From: Carnobacterium iners
Lineage (GTDB): Bacteria; Bacillota; Bacilli; Lactobacillales; Carnobacteriaceae
Assembly (NCBI RefSeq): GCF_900177385.1
Contig: NZ_FXBJ01000002.1
Span: forward strand, 1,368,001 to 1,432,000
Length of the DNA stretch: 64,000 nt
Reading direction: 5' to 3'
Part shown: piece by piece, positions 9,059 to 17,650 of the stretch
How positions within the stretch are numbered: position 1 is the stretch's first letter
Layout of the letters: every line of letters begins with the position of its first letter
Made by a program: the position numbers and the translations under genes
Notes under the pieces: generated by a model
Told to the model about the DNA's origin: nothing
Database searches by the model: none
What the model saw: the letters and a program-made list of their open reading frames with translations, nothing else

Positions 9059-9863
9059 AGTGAAGTTCTAAAGCAAGTAAAGTCTTTTTACGGTTGGCCA
9101 AGTAGGATTCATTTTCAAGTAAAACATAGCACAACATATCTAAAATAAAGTAAATAGGTAGTTGACTATTGATAAAGCGCTCATCTACAATCGTTCTATT
9201 GTCTGAAGCGAATAAAACAGCGGTTGCAATCTCAGTTAAGCTAGTGTGATTCCGATTTGTGATAGCAAAAATTGTTGCATTTTCTTTTTTTGCAGTCTCG
9301 CAAGCCTGAACAATGGCATCTGTCTCACCAGAGTTTGAGATAGCAATTAATAAATCACCTTCATTTAATAATGTCGCGCTCATAATCATCATATGCGGAT
9401 CTTTGACAGCATCAATAACCAATCCCATTCTTGTAAGACGGTTGCCTAATTCCATGGCGCTTAGACCCGAACTGCCTAAACCAAAAACGACTATTTTGGA
9501 AGCTTTTTGAATAGCTTGTATTAACTCAGCAATTTGTAAAGGATTGATTAATTGTGAAGAAGAATAAATCAACTGGTTGTAATAATCCGTTATTTTTTCT
9601 GTTAGCTGAGCAGGTTCTGGAGTTTGATGTAATTCTTGACTAATAAGAGTCTTAAATTCTGAAAAACTATGGTAATTCAATTTATGGCAAAAACGTGTGA
9701 TAGTAGCATTAGATGTGTTTGTTAGATGCGCTAAATCTTTAATATTCCATGAATCAGCATCTTTTTGATTTTCTAAAATATAGGTTGCAATGTGTTTGTC
9801 TTTTTTTGTTAAAAAGGTAAAATTTTGTGAAATACGATTCGAAAGGTTTAAGTTAGTTATCAT
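9057..9863 (-). CDS. MurR/RpiR family transcriptional regulator
   Basis: The 268-residue protein has an N-terminal RpiR helix-turn-helix (LAHLTNTSNATITRFCHKL, about residues 44-62) and a C-terminal SIS domain (about 105-240). The sugar-phosphate signatures VVFGLGSSGLSA and AISNSGETDAI are present. Such regulators bind phosphosugars and control amino-sugar or sugar-acid genes. It stands alone, so its target is not given by context; the PTS-nanE operon at 3.5 kb is one candidate. An ISLre2-type element lies 79 bp upstream of its start. A candidate promoter (TTGTGT, 17 bp, TATTCT) survives between the two. It is distinct from the mur-linked paralogue at 57730. Confidence 0.85.
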   Translation of the reverse strand: MITNLNLSNRISQNFTFLTKKDKHIATYILENQKDADSWNIKDLAHLTNTSNATITRFCHKLNYHSFSEFKTLISQELHQTPEPAQLTEKITDYYNQLIYSSSQLINPLQIAELIQAIQKASKIVVFGLGSSGLSAMELGNRLTRMGLVIDAVKDPHMMIMSATLLNEGDLLIAISNSGETDAIVQACETAKKENATIFAITNRNHTSLTEIATAVLFASDNRTIVDERFINSQLPIYFILDMLCYVLLENESYLANRKKTLLALELH

Positions 9864-9932
9864 ATTATAGACCTACCTATAGTTTCATTTTCTTTTAGAA
9901 TACCATTTTATGATACATTACACAAAGAGGTT

Positions 9933-9941
9933 AAAAGGAGA
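9933..9941 (+). repeat. Left 9-bp target duplication of ISLre2-type element 1
   Basis: AAAAGGAGA, repeated at 11623-11631 directly outside the other end of the element. Confidence 0.8.
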
Positions 9942-11622
9942 GTTTGTGTCAAGTTTTTCTCGGTCGTCCTATTACTAGGCTAGTTTGGCGTTCTACTTTT
10001 GTACACCTATCTGCTACCGCACGGCTTTGCCGTTTGCTGGCCCATCTGTTTGGAGAACGTTCCAAAAAAATGGACCCTTCCCCAAACAGACAGGAATTAT
10101 CGAAAACTTTTAATTAACTGCCCCATTGCTGAAGAATGAGGGGCATACAACGGAATCGTTCCTTTCTTTGCCCCAACTGACTGACGCGTCTTTTGATGCA
10201 TTAAAGACGATACACGAACGGTTTGTTTCACCTTACGTTGTTGTCTTGTACTTCTAGTTTGCTGGTGAAGATATGCTTTACGTAACGTTTGATTTAAGAT
10301 CCCTTGTTTCACTTTCACCATGGCTTCACAACCGACTTCGCTCCAATGCATTCCACGTTTTTTCATCCGATAAGAAATATGGCGTTGATTCGATTCCATT
10401 GCGCCTAAACCTCTGGCATCCTTCGGTACTTGTTCTACTTTTTCTCGCCAATCAAAAATCCGATCCCAATTTCTTAAAAGATAAGTTCGAAAACTAGTCA
10501 GTTTTTCTACTGCTTGTGTTTCTTCTAAGGTACTTTCATAAGTGTCCAACCAGATCGTTAGGGCCTCTAAATCATGTTTTTTAAGCGCTTGATGAATGTT
10601 CTGTTTAAAGAGATTACTTTGTACACCAAAAGCACGGTTCAGGCCTTGAAAGATGTGATAAGCGTCTAATTGATTCAACACGGGATAATTCGACTGCGAA
10701 AAAGTTTCTTGGAATTTATCTGCGGTATAGCCTGGTCCACCATCGCTATTGGTAATGATTTGAGCGTGTTTTAACGCGTAATGAGTCGCTGTAAAAGCTT
10801 GTACTTCTGCCCAAAAACCAGCCGTCTTTTTAGTCGTCATAATGGCTTTAGGCTCCTTCAAGGAGACTCTCTTTCCATTTTTCTGCCAGCCTTCATAAAC
10901 AAGTGCATGATGAACCTCTAAACTTTTTTTCTTTGTTGTCCCACGGACAAATACACCATCTGCTTCGGCATAGAAATAATCGACTTTTTTTCCTTCTGGT
11001 AACGCTGCTGACTCTTCTAGCTCAATCACCATTTCTTCGTCTTCACGCGCTTGTGCTTCTCCCACTCGTTTAAGGAGGCTGCCTACTGTTTGATGGCTCA
11101 TCGCTACTGCTGTCCATTCTTTCAGTGTTTCAGCGGTGTCCCGATAGGTACACTTACTGGCTAACTCTGCTACTTTGACTTCTACGAGTGGACTATGACG
11201 TTGGTATTTTCTAATCCCCAACCACTCATCTAATGGATAATGATTTTGATTCTCTTGATCTGCCATTAAAGTACGACGGTAACGGACAGGCCCAAAAATA
11301 AATTGGACTGTTTTCCAATCTTCTCGCTTTACTTTCCATCCTTCTTGTTGCTTTTGTTCCTTAATCGTTTGGTTTACGTGTATAAATATATCTCCTAATA
11401 ATTCCGTAAATACTTCATACATATAAAGCTGAATAGATTCTTCTGTAGCAATTAAATCGCTTGATTCCTTTATTATTTCGTATAATTTTGATATAATGTT
11501 ATCCATAAGAAGGCCTCTTCCATTTATGTATTTGCCGCGTAAGCATACATTTATGATAGAACGCCTTCTTTATTTTTGCTAGTAAAAAGATAATATCCTC
11601 TCGAGAACTATTTTACACGTAC
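9942..11622 (-). mobile_element. ISLre2-type insertion sequence 1, complete
   Basis: The element is about 1681 bp. The left end reads GTTTGTGTCAAG and the right end, in reverse complement, reads GTACGTGTAAAA. About 15 of 21 terminal positions match, including a shared TTCTCG. The 9-bp duplication AAAAGGAGA brackets it. It encodes one intact transposase on the minus strand. A second, divergent family member lies at 28691-30327. Confidence 0.85.
10097..11506 (-). CDS. ISLre2 family transposase (UPF0236)
   Basis: The 469-residue protein belongs to the ISLre2/UPF0236 family. Recognisable stretches are FGPVRYRRT, the KCTYRDTAETL segment, YAEADGVFV, the TNSDGGPGY segment, LDAYHIFQGL and GAMESNQRHISYRMKKRGMH. 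The acidic residues in these motifs probably form the catalytic centre. Compared with the related copy at 28788-30173, which carries a stop codon, this frame is complete. It serves only the mobility of its own element. Confidence 0.9.
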   Translation of the reverse strand: MDNIISKLYEIIKESSDLIATEESIQLYMYEVFTELLGDIFIHVNQTIKEQKQQEGWKVKREDWKTVQFIFGPVRYRRTLMADQENQNHYPLDEWLGIRKYQRHSPLVEVKVAELASKCTYRDTAETLKEWTAVAMSHQTVGSLLKRVGEAQAREDEEMVIELEESAALPEGKKVDYFYAEADGVFVRGTTKKKSLEVHHALVYEGWQKNGKRVSLKEPKAIMTTKKTAGFWAEVQAFTATHYALKHAQIITNSDGGPGYTADKFQETFSQSNYPVLNQLDAYHIFQGLNRAFGVQSNLFKQNIHQALKKHDLEALTIWLDTYESTLEETQAVEKLTSFRTYLLRNWDRIFDWREKVEQVPKDARGLGAMESNQRHISYRMKKRGMHWSEVGCEAMVKVKQGILNQTLRKAYLHQQTRSTRQQRKVKQTVRVSSLMHQKTRQSVGAKKGTIPLYAPHSSAMGQLIKSFR

Positions 11623-11631
11623 AAAAGGAGA
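11623..11631 (+). repeat. Right 9-bp target duplication of ISLre2-type element 1
   Basis: AAAAGGAGA, matching 9933-9941. Confidence 0.8.
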
Positions 11632-11696
11632 AAATAATTCTTACCTAGATTGAATTTAAGTTATAAGGAGGGCAGGTTAGGCTATACCACGTATAT

Positions 11697-11729
11697 AAAA
11701 AAACAGAGAAAAGATTCCTCTGTTTTTTT
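11697..11729. terminator. Intrinsic terminator
   Basis: AAAAAACAGAG pairs with CTCTGTTTTTT around a short loop and is followed by T residues on the plus strand. On the minus strand it lies downstream of the small membrane protein gene at 11764 and probably terminates it. Confidence 0.8.
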
Positions 11730-11763
11730 GTCTGAGTTAAATGAGTCATTTTTGTTTCTCTGT

Positions 11764-11934
11764 CTAGCGACGACTATCTTTTCCAATAACAAAAGCTAAC
11801 GCTAAAATAGCTAAACCGACTAAAATAAAAATAGAACCGATAATAGGATCGCCTGATTTAACAGGACCAAAATAACCAAAAACAACAAGAATTAATCCAA
11901 CAGTAAGCATGATTTTACCAAAAATATTAAACAC
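11764..11934 (-). CDS. Small two-helix membrane protein, unknown function
   Basis: This short gene encodes 56 residues starting with GTG. GGAGG lies 7 nt upstream on the minus strand. The product has two hydrophobic stretches (about residues 9-24 and 31-51) and a positively charged tail, GKDSRR. A loop with proline and aspartate (VKSGDP) separates the helices. A strong ribosome binding site, two clear membrane segments and a following terminator support a real gene. I do not recognise a family. It sits alone between the ISLre2-type and IS4-type elements. Confidence 0.65.
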   Translation of the reverse strand: MFNIFGKIMLTVGLILVVFGYFGPVKSGDPIIGSIFILVGLAILALAFVIGKDSRR

Positions 11935-12054
11935 AAGAGCACCTCCGTAAATAATGTATGACTAAAAATAGTATACCAATAAAAAAAGATAGTTAATAAC
12001 GATATGAATATAACTACTGTTTTTTTATTAGGTGACTAAGTTTATTATTTATTT

Positions 12055-12063
12055 ATAAAAGAT
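12055..12063 (+). repeat. Left 9-bp target duplication of the IS4-type element
   Basis: ATAAAAGAT, repeated at 13450-13458 directly outside the opposite inverted repeat. Confidence 0.8.
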
Positions 12064-13449
12064 CACTAGTGTTGCATAAACATAGCTTAATTTGACCTCA
12101 TTTCTTGTTTTTCTGAAAAAAGGCAAAAAAAGGGAGTGCTTACGCAAAAGATGACTATTTCCAGAAAATTTTGCTTATTCAACTGATTCCATTACCAACG
12201 GACACCCTTTCTTTAAGGATCTAAGTCGGTATCAAAAGATTAAACCATTCTTCTGCCGGTTGAAATAACAGGTAACGAAAAAATCGTTTGATTTGGAAAA
12301 CAGACTGTTTACTTTTTGTTTTTAACTTAATCAAATAGGTTAATAAACTGGCAATCATGGCTAAAATCAGCTGATTGACAACCCCTTTTTCACTTCTCGA
12401 AAAAAACTTTTTAATCGTCATATGTTGTTTAATATGCTTGAAGAACAGCTCTATTTGCCAACGTGCTTTGTACATTTCTGCAATGTCAGTAGAGGAGCAG
12501 TCAAAACGATTGGTAATAAACTGGAGAGTTTTCCCCTTTTTATCTTGAACGGTTACTAAACGAAATCTGGACGTTAGATGGTTCTGAGCACCTAATGCGA
12601 CCATTTGGTCGCTGATAACGGACTCACTCTTGGAAGCTACTAATGGTTCTAAAACATGAACTTTTGTATTCTTTTTGATTCTTGTCACAAAGAAGTAGCC
12701 CTGCGAGTGCATCGTATCTAATCGTTCAAAATCAAGGTAACCGCGATCAAACACATAAGTCGCTTCAGGTTGATTAACCAATACTTCTAACTGATTTGTA
12801 TCGTGCTCGACGGCGTTAGTCAGTGTAAATTCATCTGGGTAAAGATGTTCATTATCCATAAAGCAGAGTTTTAAGTGAAGCTTAACTCCTGATGTTGTTT
12901 TACGAAAATCAGCCCATTGATAAAGGTTTTGGTTAAGTGAAAACGTCGAAGAATCAATTAGGTAGAGACTATTTCGTTTCGTTACGGGCCTTTTATTTTT
13001 AGCCTGACTAACCAGCTGACTAAAAATGGCTAAAAGAATCTCTGAATCTATTTTTGAGAGAGTTCTAGAGAGCTGAGAATAACTGATACTAGTCATACCC
13101 ATTTCTTTTTGAAGTTCTTTCGAAACAAAAGCCGCATCCATCTCTCTAAGACTTTCTTTTTCGTCATTGATTCCATGAAGAAAAAGTTGAAGAGCTTGGA
13201 AGAAACTAAGTTTCTTATGGTATTTATCAAAGTCAACAATCTTTTTTTGAATAGGGCTTGGTAAAAGATTTAGCTTAATGGAAGAAAACCATTTATTAAA
13301 AGCAGAATTTGTTTTATACTTATCCATGTGTTAGGTCCTTTTTATTGGTCTTGGATGAGTCATCTGAGTTCAGTATAAAGGACTTTTTTGCATATTGGAA
13401 TAATATAAACAAATTTGTGAAACACATAATGTTTCATGCAACACTAGTG
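12064..13449 (-). mobile_element. IS4-type insertion sequence, complete
   Basis: The element is 1386 bp and both ends begin CACTAGTGTTGCAT (right end read in reverse complement), a perfect 14-bp terminal inverted repeat. A 9-bp target duplication, ATAAAAGAT, flanks it. The outermost 8 bases, CACTAGTG, are themselves palindromic, which could be mistaken for a target duplication. It inserted about 65 bp upstream of the EamA-gcv gene cluster. Confidence 0.87.
12221..13327 (-). CDS. IS4 family transposase
   Basis: The 368-residue DDE transposase shows LIDSSTFSL (first Asp), YVFDRGYLDF (second Asp, with the IS4-type Tyr and Arg context) and the YREK-type block YKARWQIELFFKHIKQ containing the catalytic Glu. 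The N-terminus has the IS4-like leader region. The frame is intact from ATG to stop and covers most of the element. It provides transposition only. Confidence 0.92.
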   Translation of the reverse strand: MDKYKTNSAFNKWFSSIKLNLLPSPIQKKIVDFDKYHKKLSFFQALQLFLHGINDEKESLREMDAAFVSKELQKEMGMTSISYSQLSRTLSKIDSEILLAIFSQLVSQAKNKRPVTKRNSLYLIDSSTFSLNQNLYQWADFRKTTSGVKLHLKLCFMDNEHLYPDEFTLTNAVEHDTNQLEVLVNQPEATYVFDRGYLDFERLDTMHSQGYFFVTRIKKNTKVHVLEPLVASKSESVISDQMVALGAQNHLTSRFRLVTVQDKKGKTLQFITNRFDCSSTDIAEMYKARWQIELFFKHIKQHMTIKKFFSRSEKGVVNQLILAMIASLLTYLIKLKTKSKQSVFQIKRFFRYLLFQPAEEWFNLLIPT

Positions 13450-13458
13450 ATAAAAGAT
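13450..13458 (+). repeat. Right 9-bp target duplication of the IS4-type element
   Basis: ATAAAAGAT. The following bases complete GATAAT (13456-13461), which resembles a -10 hexamer in front of the EamA gene. Confidence 0.8.
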
Positions 13459-13522
13459 AATAAGTTTTCTTCCTCACGCCATGTTAAACTAAGGCTTGGG
13501 TTTCAAGTAAAGGAGTGGGAAG

Positions 13523-14436
13523 ATGAGACAAAATTTTGGACGATTGGGACTTTTACTCGTTACGGTTATATGGGGAACAGGATATGTTGTCAGCGATTTA
13601 GCTTTGGGTGTTTTAAATCCTTATCAATTGATAGCAGGACGCTTTTCAATAGCCTTCGTAGTTATCCTAATACTATTTTCAAATAAAATAAAAATATAAC
13701 AAAAAAAGCCTTAACAAGAGGAAGTATTCTAGGAATAATTCTATACTTAGCATTTTTATTTCAAACAGTAGGATTGAGTTACACAACACCTTCTAAAAAT
13801 GCTTTTTTAACAGCTGTCAATGTAGTTTTAGTTCCTTTTATTGGACTAATTCTATATAAAAATAACATTGCATTAAGAGCTTATTTAGGTGCATTATTAT
13901 CGGTTATAGGAATCGGGTTGCTTTCTTTAGAAGGATTTAGCGGATTTAACCTGGGAGATTTTTTAACATTGATTGGAGCGGTCTTTTTTTCATTTCAAAT
14001 TATTTTAACTAGTCGTTTTGTACGAACAGAAAATATTTTTTCTATTGTAATTGTTCAAATGGGAGTGGCAGCAATTTGCGGCGTAGGCACTATGCTCTTG
14101 AGAGGAGACCAACTGCCAGAATTCACCTTAACAGGGACTCTTTCAGTGGTATATTTAGGCTTTTTTTCTACGATGTTTGGTTTTATGCTTCAAACGGCAG
14201 CCCAACGATTTACTACAGATACCGAAACAGCTGTCATCTTGTCAATGGAGTCACTATGGGGAATGTTGTTTTCGATTATCCTTTTGCAAGAAGTTATAAC
14301 AACACAAATGGGAATTGGAGCAGCACTAATTTTGGTGGGTGTATTGGTATCTGAAATTAACTTAAAAAAAATCTTCTTTAAAAGAAAGCAGCAAGCCATA
14401 AGTGAAAAGATAGAAAAGGAAATGACAAATGGATGA
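13523..14436 (+). pseudogene. EamA/DMT family transporter, frameshifted
   Basis: Two open segments together encode a normal-length (about 304 residues) EamA transporter with ten membrane helices. The first runs from ATG 13523 (RBS GGAGTGGG) and reads MRQNFGRLGLLLV, but ends at TAA near 13697. The second is in another frame and reads ITKKALTRGSILG and on to 14436. Restoring one A in the A-rich stretch at about 13681-13695 fuses them seamlessly. The gene is therefore broken by a 1-nt loss, is a sequencing error, or is slippage-expressed. It heads the cluster that continues with a small membrane protein and the glycine cleavage genes, so an amino-acid substrate is conceivable but unproven. Confidence 0.82.
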
Positions 14437-14480
14437 TAGAAATGAAGAAAAAGAGTACACTAATGAAAAGGAGTGATTAA

Positions 14481-14681
14481 ATGGTGGATATGAAAGATGT
14501 AGGTAAAGCCACACGTGTGCTTTCTAGTGTAGTTGGTGTAACCGTGATAGCCTATGGCATTTATTTGCTAACGGCTAAAGAAGCACCAGAAATAGATGAA
14601 ACACCAGTATCTTCTCTTGAAGAATCGGTTTCTTCGTCATCTGAAAGTACCACTAGTCCATTTGCTCCGCTAAAGGATTAA
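14481..14681 (+). CDS. Small single-pass membrane protein, unknown
   Basis: The 66-residue protein has one hydrophobic helix (about residues 12-30, VLSSVVGVTVIAYGIYLL) and a Ser/Glu-rich, probably extracytoplasmic, tail. AAAGGAG precedes the ATG. It lies 44 nt after the EamA gene and 44 nt before gcvT without a terminator, so it is probably co-transcribed with the glycine cleavage genes. I do not recognise a family or function. Confidence 0.6.
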   Translation: MVDMKDVGKATRVLSSVVGVTVIAYGIYLLTAKEAPEIDETPVSSLEESVSSSSESTTSPFAPLKD

Positions 14682-14725
14682 ATAAAGGGAGAATAAAAAA
14701 CAGTAACCTTAAGAGGAGGAACGAA

Positions 14726-15844
14726 ATGACCTTGAAAAACAACTTGAAACAAACCCCTCTTTTTAATTATTATCAAAAAAATAAGATTAAATTGGTGGAT
14801 TTTGGCGGATGGGCAATGCCTATTCAGTTTACGGGTATCATTGAGGAGCATAAAGCCGTAAGGAATGAAGCTGGCTTATTTGATGTCTCCCACATGGGAG
14901 AATTTTTAGTTGAAGGAGAAGATGCAAAAACGTATCTTAACGCGCTTTTAACAAATGACGTATCAAAAATAGTCGTGGGAGAATCACAATATCATGCGAT
15001 GTGTTATCCAGATGGTGGCACAGTCGATGATCTTATTCTTTCTAAATTAGCGGAAAATAGTTACTTGGTAACCGTTAATGCTGGCAACATCCAAAAAGAT
15101 TACCATTGGATGAAGGAAAAAATAATAAAGAAGGTTACGTTAACAGATACGTCGGATTTGATAGGGTTATTGGCAATACAAGGACCTCTTGCAGAAAGAA
15201 TCTTACAAAAGTTAACAAAAGATGACCTAAGTGTAATCCAATCGTTTCATTTTAAACAACAGCTTTCAATAGCTGGAATTGACGATATCATGGTTTCAAG
15301 AACCGGTTATACGGGAGAAGACGGATTCGAACTTTACCTTGCTGCGGATAAAGCAGCGCAATTATGGGAAGCATTGCTCGAAGCTGGAAAAGAAATGGGT
15401 CTAAAACCTTGCGGCTTAGGCTCTAGAGATACGCTTCGACTTGAATCAGCTTACTCACTTTATGGTCATGAGTTGACAGCGGACAGTAGTCAACTTCAAG
15501 CGGGTATTGGCTTTGTAGTGAAAACGACTAAACCAACTAATTTTGTTGGGAAAAAAGTTCTTAAACAACAACGCAAAGTAGGCATGCAACAAAAAATAAG
15601 AGGCTTTGAATTACTTGGTAAGGGAATTGCACGTGCGGGTTGTAAAATATACGATGATAGGGGAAAAGAAATTGGCATAGTCACTTCGGGTACAAAATCA
15701 CCGACGTTAAATAAAAGTATTGGATTAGCATTTATAAATATAGAGAATAGTGAACGAGGCTCACGGCTTCAGGTAGAGATTCGCACAAAGCTAATTGAAG
15801 CTATTTTAGTGGAAACCCCTTTTTATAAAAGAGAAATAAAATAA
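14726..15844 (+). CDS. gcvT: Glycine cleavage system T protein (aminomethyltransferase)
   Basis: GcvT transfers the methylene group from the aminomethyl-lipoyl arm of GcvH to tetrahydrofolate and releases ammonia. The 372-residue protein matches family length. It shows VDFGGWAMPIQF, the GLFDVSHMGE motif, LTNDVSKI, SRTGYTGEDGFELY and GLGSRDTLRLES, which line the folate pocket and active site. A strong GAGGAGG ribosome binding site precedes the ATG. It is the first gene of gcvT-gcvH-gcvPA-gcvPB. I see no glycine riboswitch in the 44-nt gap before it, nor before the upstream EamA gene. Confidence 0.95.
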   Translation: MTLKNNLKQTPLFNYYQKNKIKLVDFGGWAMPIQFTGIIEEHKAVRNEAGLFDVSHMGEFLVEGEDAKTYLNALLTNDVSKIVVGESQYHAMCYPDGGTVDDLILSKLAENSYLVTVNAGNIQKDYHWMKEKIIKKVTLTDTSDLIGLLAIQGPLAERILQKLTKDDLSVIQSFHFKQQLSIAGIDDIMVSRTGYTGEDGFELYLAADKAAQLWEALLEAGKEMGLKPCGLGSRDTLRLESAYSLYGHELTADSSQLQAGIGFVVKTTKPTNFVGKKVLKQQRKVGMQQKIRGFELLGKGIARAGCKIYDDRGKEIGIVTSGTKSPTLNKSIGLAFINIENSERGSRLQVEIRTKLIEAILVETPFYKREIK

Positions 15845-15878
15845 AGAAAATAAATGAAGTGGATAGGGAACGTTTTAG

Positions 15879-16298
15879 ATGAATGAAAAAAAAATGGAAC
15901 GGTATTATACAGAAGAGCATGAATGGGTTATGCCAATAGGAGATGAGAAAGTTCGAATAGGAATAACAGACTACGCTGCAAAAGAATTGGGCGATGTTGT
16001 CTACGTCGAACTTCCGGAAATATTAAGTCATGTTAGTCCAGGAGATGAAATAGGCACAGTTGAGTCAACGAAGTCAGCATCCGTTATTTTTGCACCCATT
16101 TCTGGGAAAATCCTTTCAGTTAATGAGGAATTAGAAGACGCCCCTGAACTGGTTAACGAAGGCCCGTTAAATGAAGGATGGATGACAGAAGTTCAATTAA
16201 GTGATCCAAGTGAACTGGCAGACTTATTGACACAAGAAGAATACATGCAGCTAGTTGAAAAATTAGAAGATGAAGAAGAAGATAGCGAGGAGGAATAA
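15879..16298 (+). CDS. gcvH: Glycine cleavage system H protein (lipoyl carrier)
   Basis: GcvH carries the lipoyl arm that shuttles the aminomethyl group between the P, T and L proteins. The conserved EHEWV, GITDYA, LGDVVYVELPE and VESTKSA motifs are present; the Lys in ESTKSA is the lipoylation site. At 139 residues it is longer than the usual 125-130 because of a strongly acidic tail, EDEEEDSEEE. An internal ATG at 15894 is an alternative start, since the ribosome binding site for 15879 is weak. No L protein gene is nearby; dihydrolipoamide dehydrogenase from another complex would serve. Confidence 0.94.
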   Translation: MNEKKMERYYTEEHEWVMPIGDEKVRIGITDYAAKELGDVVYVELPEILSHVSPGDEIGTVESTKSASVIFAPISGKILSVNEELEDAPELVNEGPLNEGWMTEVQLSDPSELADLLTQEEYMQLVEKLEDEEEDSEEE

Positions 16299-16300
16299 AA

Positions 16301-17650
16301 GTGGGAAATCATTTCAGATATCTTCCAGATACAGCAAAAGATCGTGAAGAGATGCTAGCAACTCTAGAAGTTTCTTCGCTATCTGAATTATTTACTGATA
16401 TTCCAGATAAGCTTCAGTTGAAAGAACCACTAGCTATCCCAGCTGCTTTGCATGAATTTGCCTTAGAGAAAAAAATACGAAGGATGGCAAATAAAAACAA
16501 AGACAGCAAAGATTATGTGTTTTTCTTAGGAGCGGGGACCTATGATCATTACATTCCAAGTACGGTGGATCATGTTCTTTCTCGTTCAGAATTTTATACG
16601 GCTTATACCCCTTATCAAGCAGAAGCGAGTCAAGGAGAGTTGCAAGCACTATTCGAGTTTCAAACGATGATTTGTGAACTGACAGGAATGGATGCAGCTA
16701 ATTCTTCGCTTTATGATGGCTTTACAGCGATGGGAGAAGCGGCCACACTTGCTGTTCGAAGTACGAAAAGAAATAAAGTCATTGTTTCAAAAGGTGTACA
16801 CCCCCAAGGACGCGAAGTATTAAAAACGGTTTCAACTGGATTTAATTATCAAGTAGCAGAAGCGAAATTAAAAGGAGATACCACAGACTTAATAGAATTG
16901 AAAAACCTCATCGATCAAGAAACAGCCGCTGTTATCATCCAGCACCCTAATTTTTTTGGTTCAATAGAGGATTTGACAGAAATAAAAGCAATCGCCGAAT
17001 CGAATCATGCACTGCTTATTGTTGTAGCAAATCCTTTAGCACTAGCTTTACTAGAAGCACCTGGAAACTTAGGAGCGGATATTGTTGTAGGCGATACTCA
17101 ACCATTGGGCTTATCGATGTCATATGGTGGTCCGCACTGTGGCTATTTTGCTGTTAAGAAAAAAGATATCCGAAAATTACCGGGTCGGATTGTTGGCCAA
17201 TCTTTAGATAAAGAGGGGAAACGCGGCTTTGTATTAACGTTACAAACACGCGAACAACACATCAAACGTGAAAAAGCCACATCAAATATGAGTTCTAACC
17301 AAGCATTAATTGCATTAGCTTCAGCAGTCTTTATGTCTGCCTTGGGTAAAGAGGGATTACGTCGGATGGCTCAGTTAAATATTGAAAAAGCTGATTATAT
17401 GGCTAATATATTAAATGAAAAAGGATTTTCTGTTAACAACCAAGCTCCTTTTTTCAATGAATTTGTTGTTGAACTTCCTTTTTCAATTCAACAAACAAAT
17501 AAAGCGCTAATGAATCAAAAAATGATTGGTGGATATAATATAGAAAAAGAATATGGTCTTAAAAATCATATGTTAGTTGCGGTAACAGAACAACGGACAA
17601 AAGAAGAGATAGATGCATTCATTGCTGTGTTGGAAGGGATGATAAAATGA
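16301..17650 (+). CDS. gcvPA: Glycine dehydrogenase (decarboxylating) subunit 1
   Basis: This is the N-terminal half of the split P protein, 449 residues. With GcvPB it decarboxylates glycine and loads the aminomethyl group on GcvH. Motifs include [37 protein letters not shown] and [10 protein letters not shown]. Translation starts at GTG with GAGGAGG directly upstream, 2 nt after the gcvH stop. It overlaps gcvPB by 4 nt (ATGA), consistent with a fixed heteromeric complex. Confidence 0.95.
   Translation: MGNHFRYLPDTAKDREEMLATLEVSSLSELFTDIPDKLQLKEPLAIPAALHEFALEKKIRRMANKNKDSKDYVFFLGAGTYDHYIPSTVDHVLSRSEFYTAYTPYQAEASQGELQALFEFQTMICELTGMDAANSSLYDGFTAMGEAATLAVRSTKRNKVIVSKGVHPQGREVLKTVSTGFNYQVAEAKLKGDTTDLIELKNLIDQETAAVIIQHPNFFGSIEDLTEIKAIAESNHALLIVVANPLALALLEAPGNLGADIVVGDTQPLGLSMSYGGPHCGYFAVKKKDIRKLPGRIVGQSLDKEGKRGFVLTLQTREQHIKREKATSNMSSNQALIALASAVFMSALGKEGLRRMAQLNIEKADYMANILNEKGFSVNNQAPFFNEFVVELPFSIQQTNKALMNQKMIGGYNIEKEYGLKNHMLVAVTEQRTKEEIDAFIAVLEGMIK

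Noticed and set aside
9314-9510. Plus-strand ORF inside the RpiR gene
   Set aside because: It is a shadow of the real minus-strand gene without ribosome binding site or family motifs.
12064-12071. CACTAGTG at both IS4-type ends as the target duplication
   Set aside because: The octamer is palindromic and part of the inverted repeats. A proper direct repeat, ATAAAAGAT, lies directly outside it on both sides.
14429-14476. A 15-codon ORF overlapping the end of the EamA gene
   Set aside because: It is very short, has no good ribosome binding site, and its end is occupied by the ribosome binding site of the next gene.
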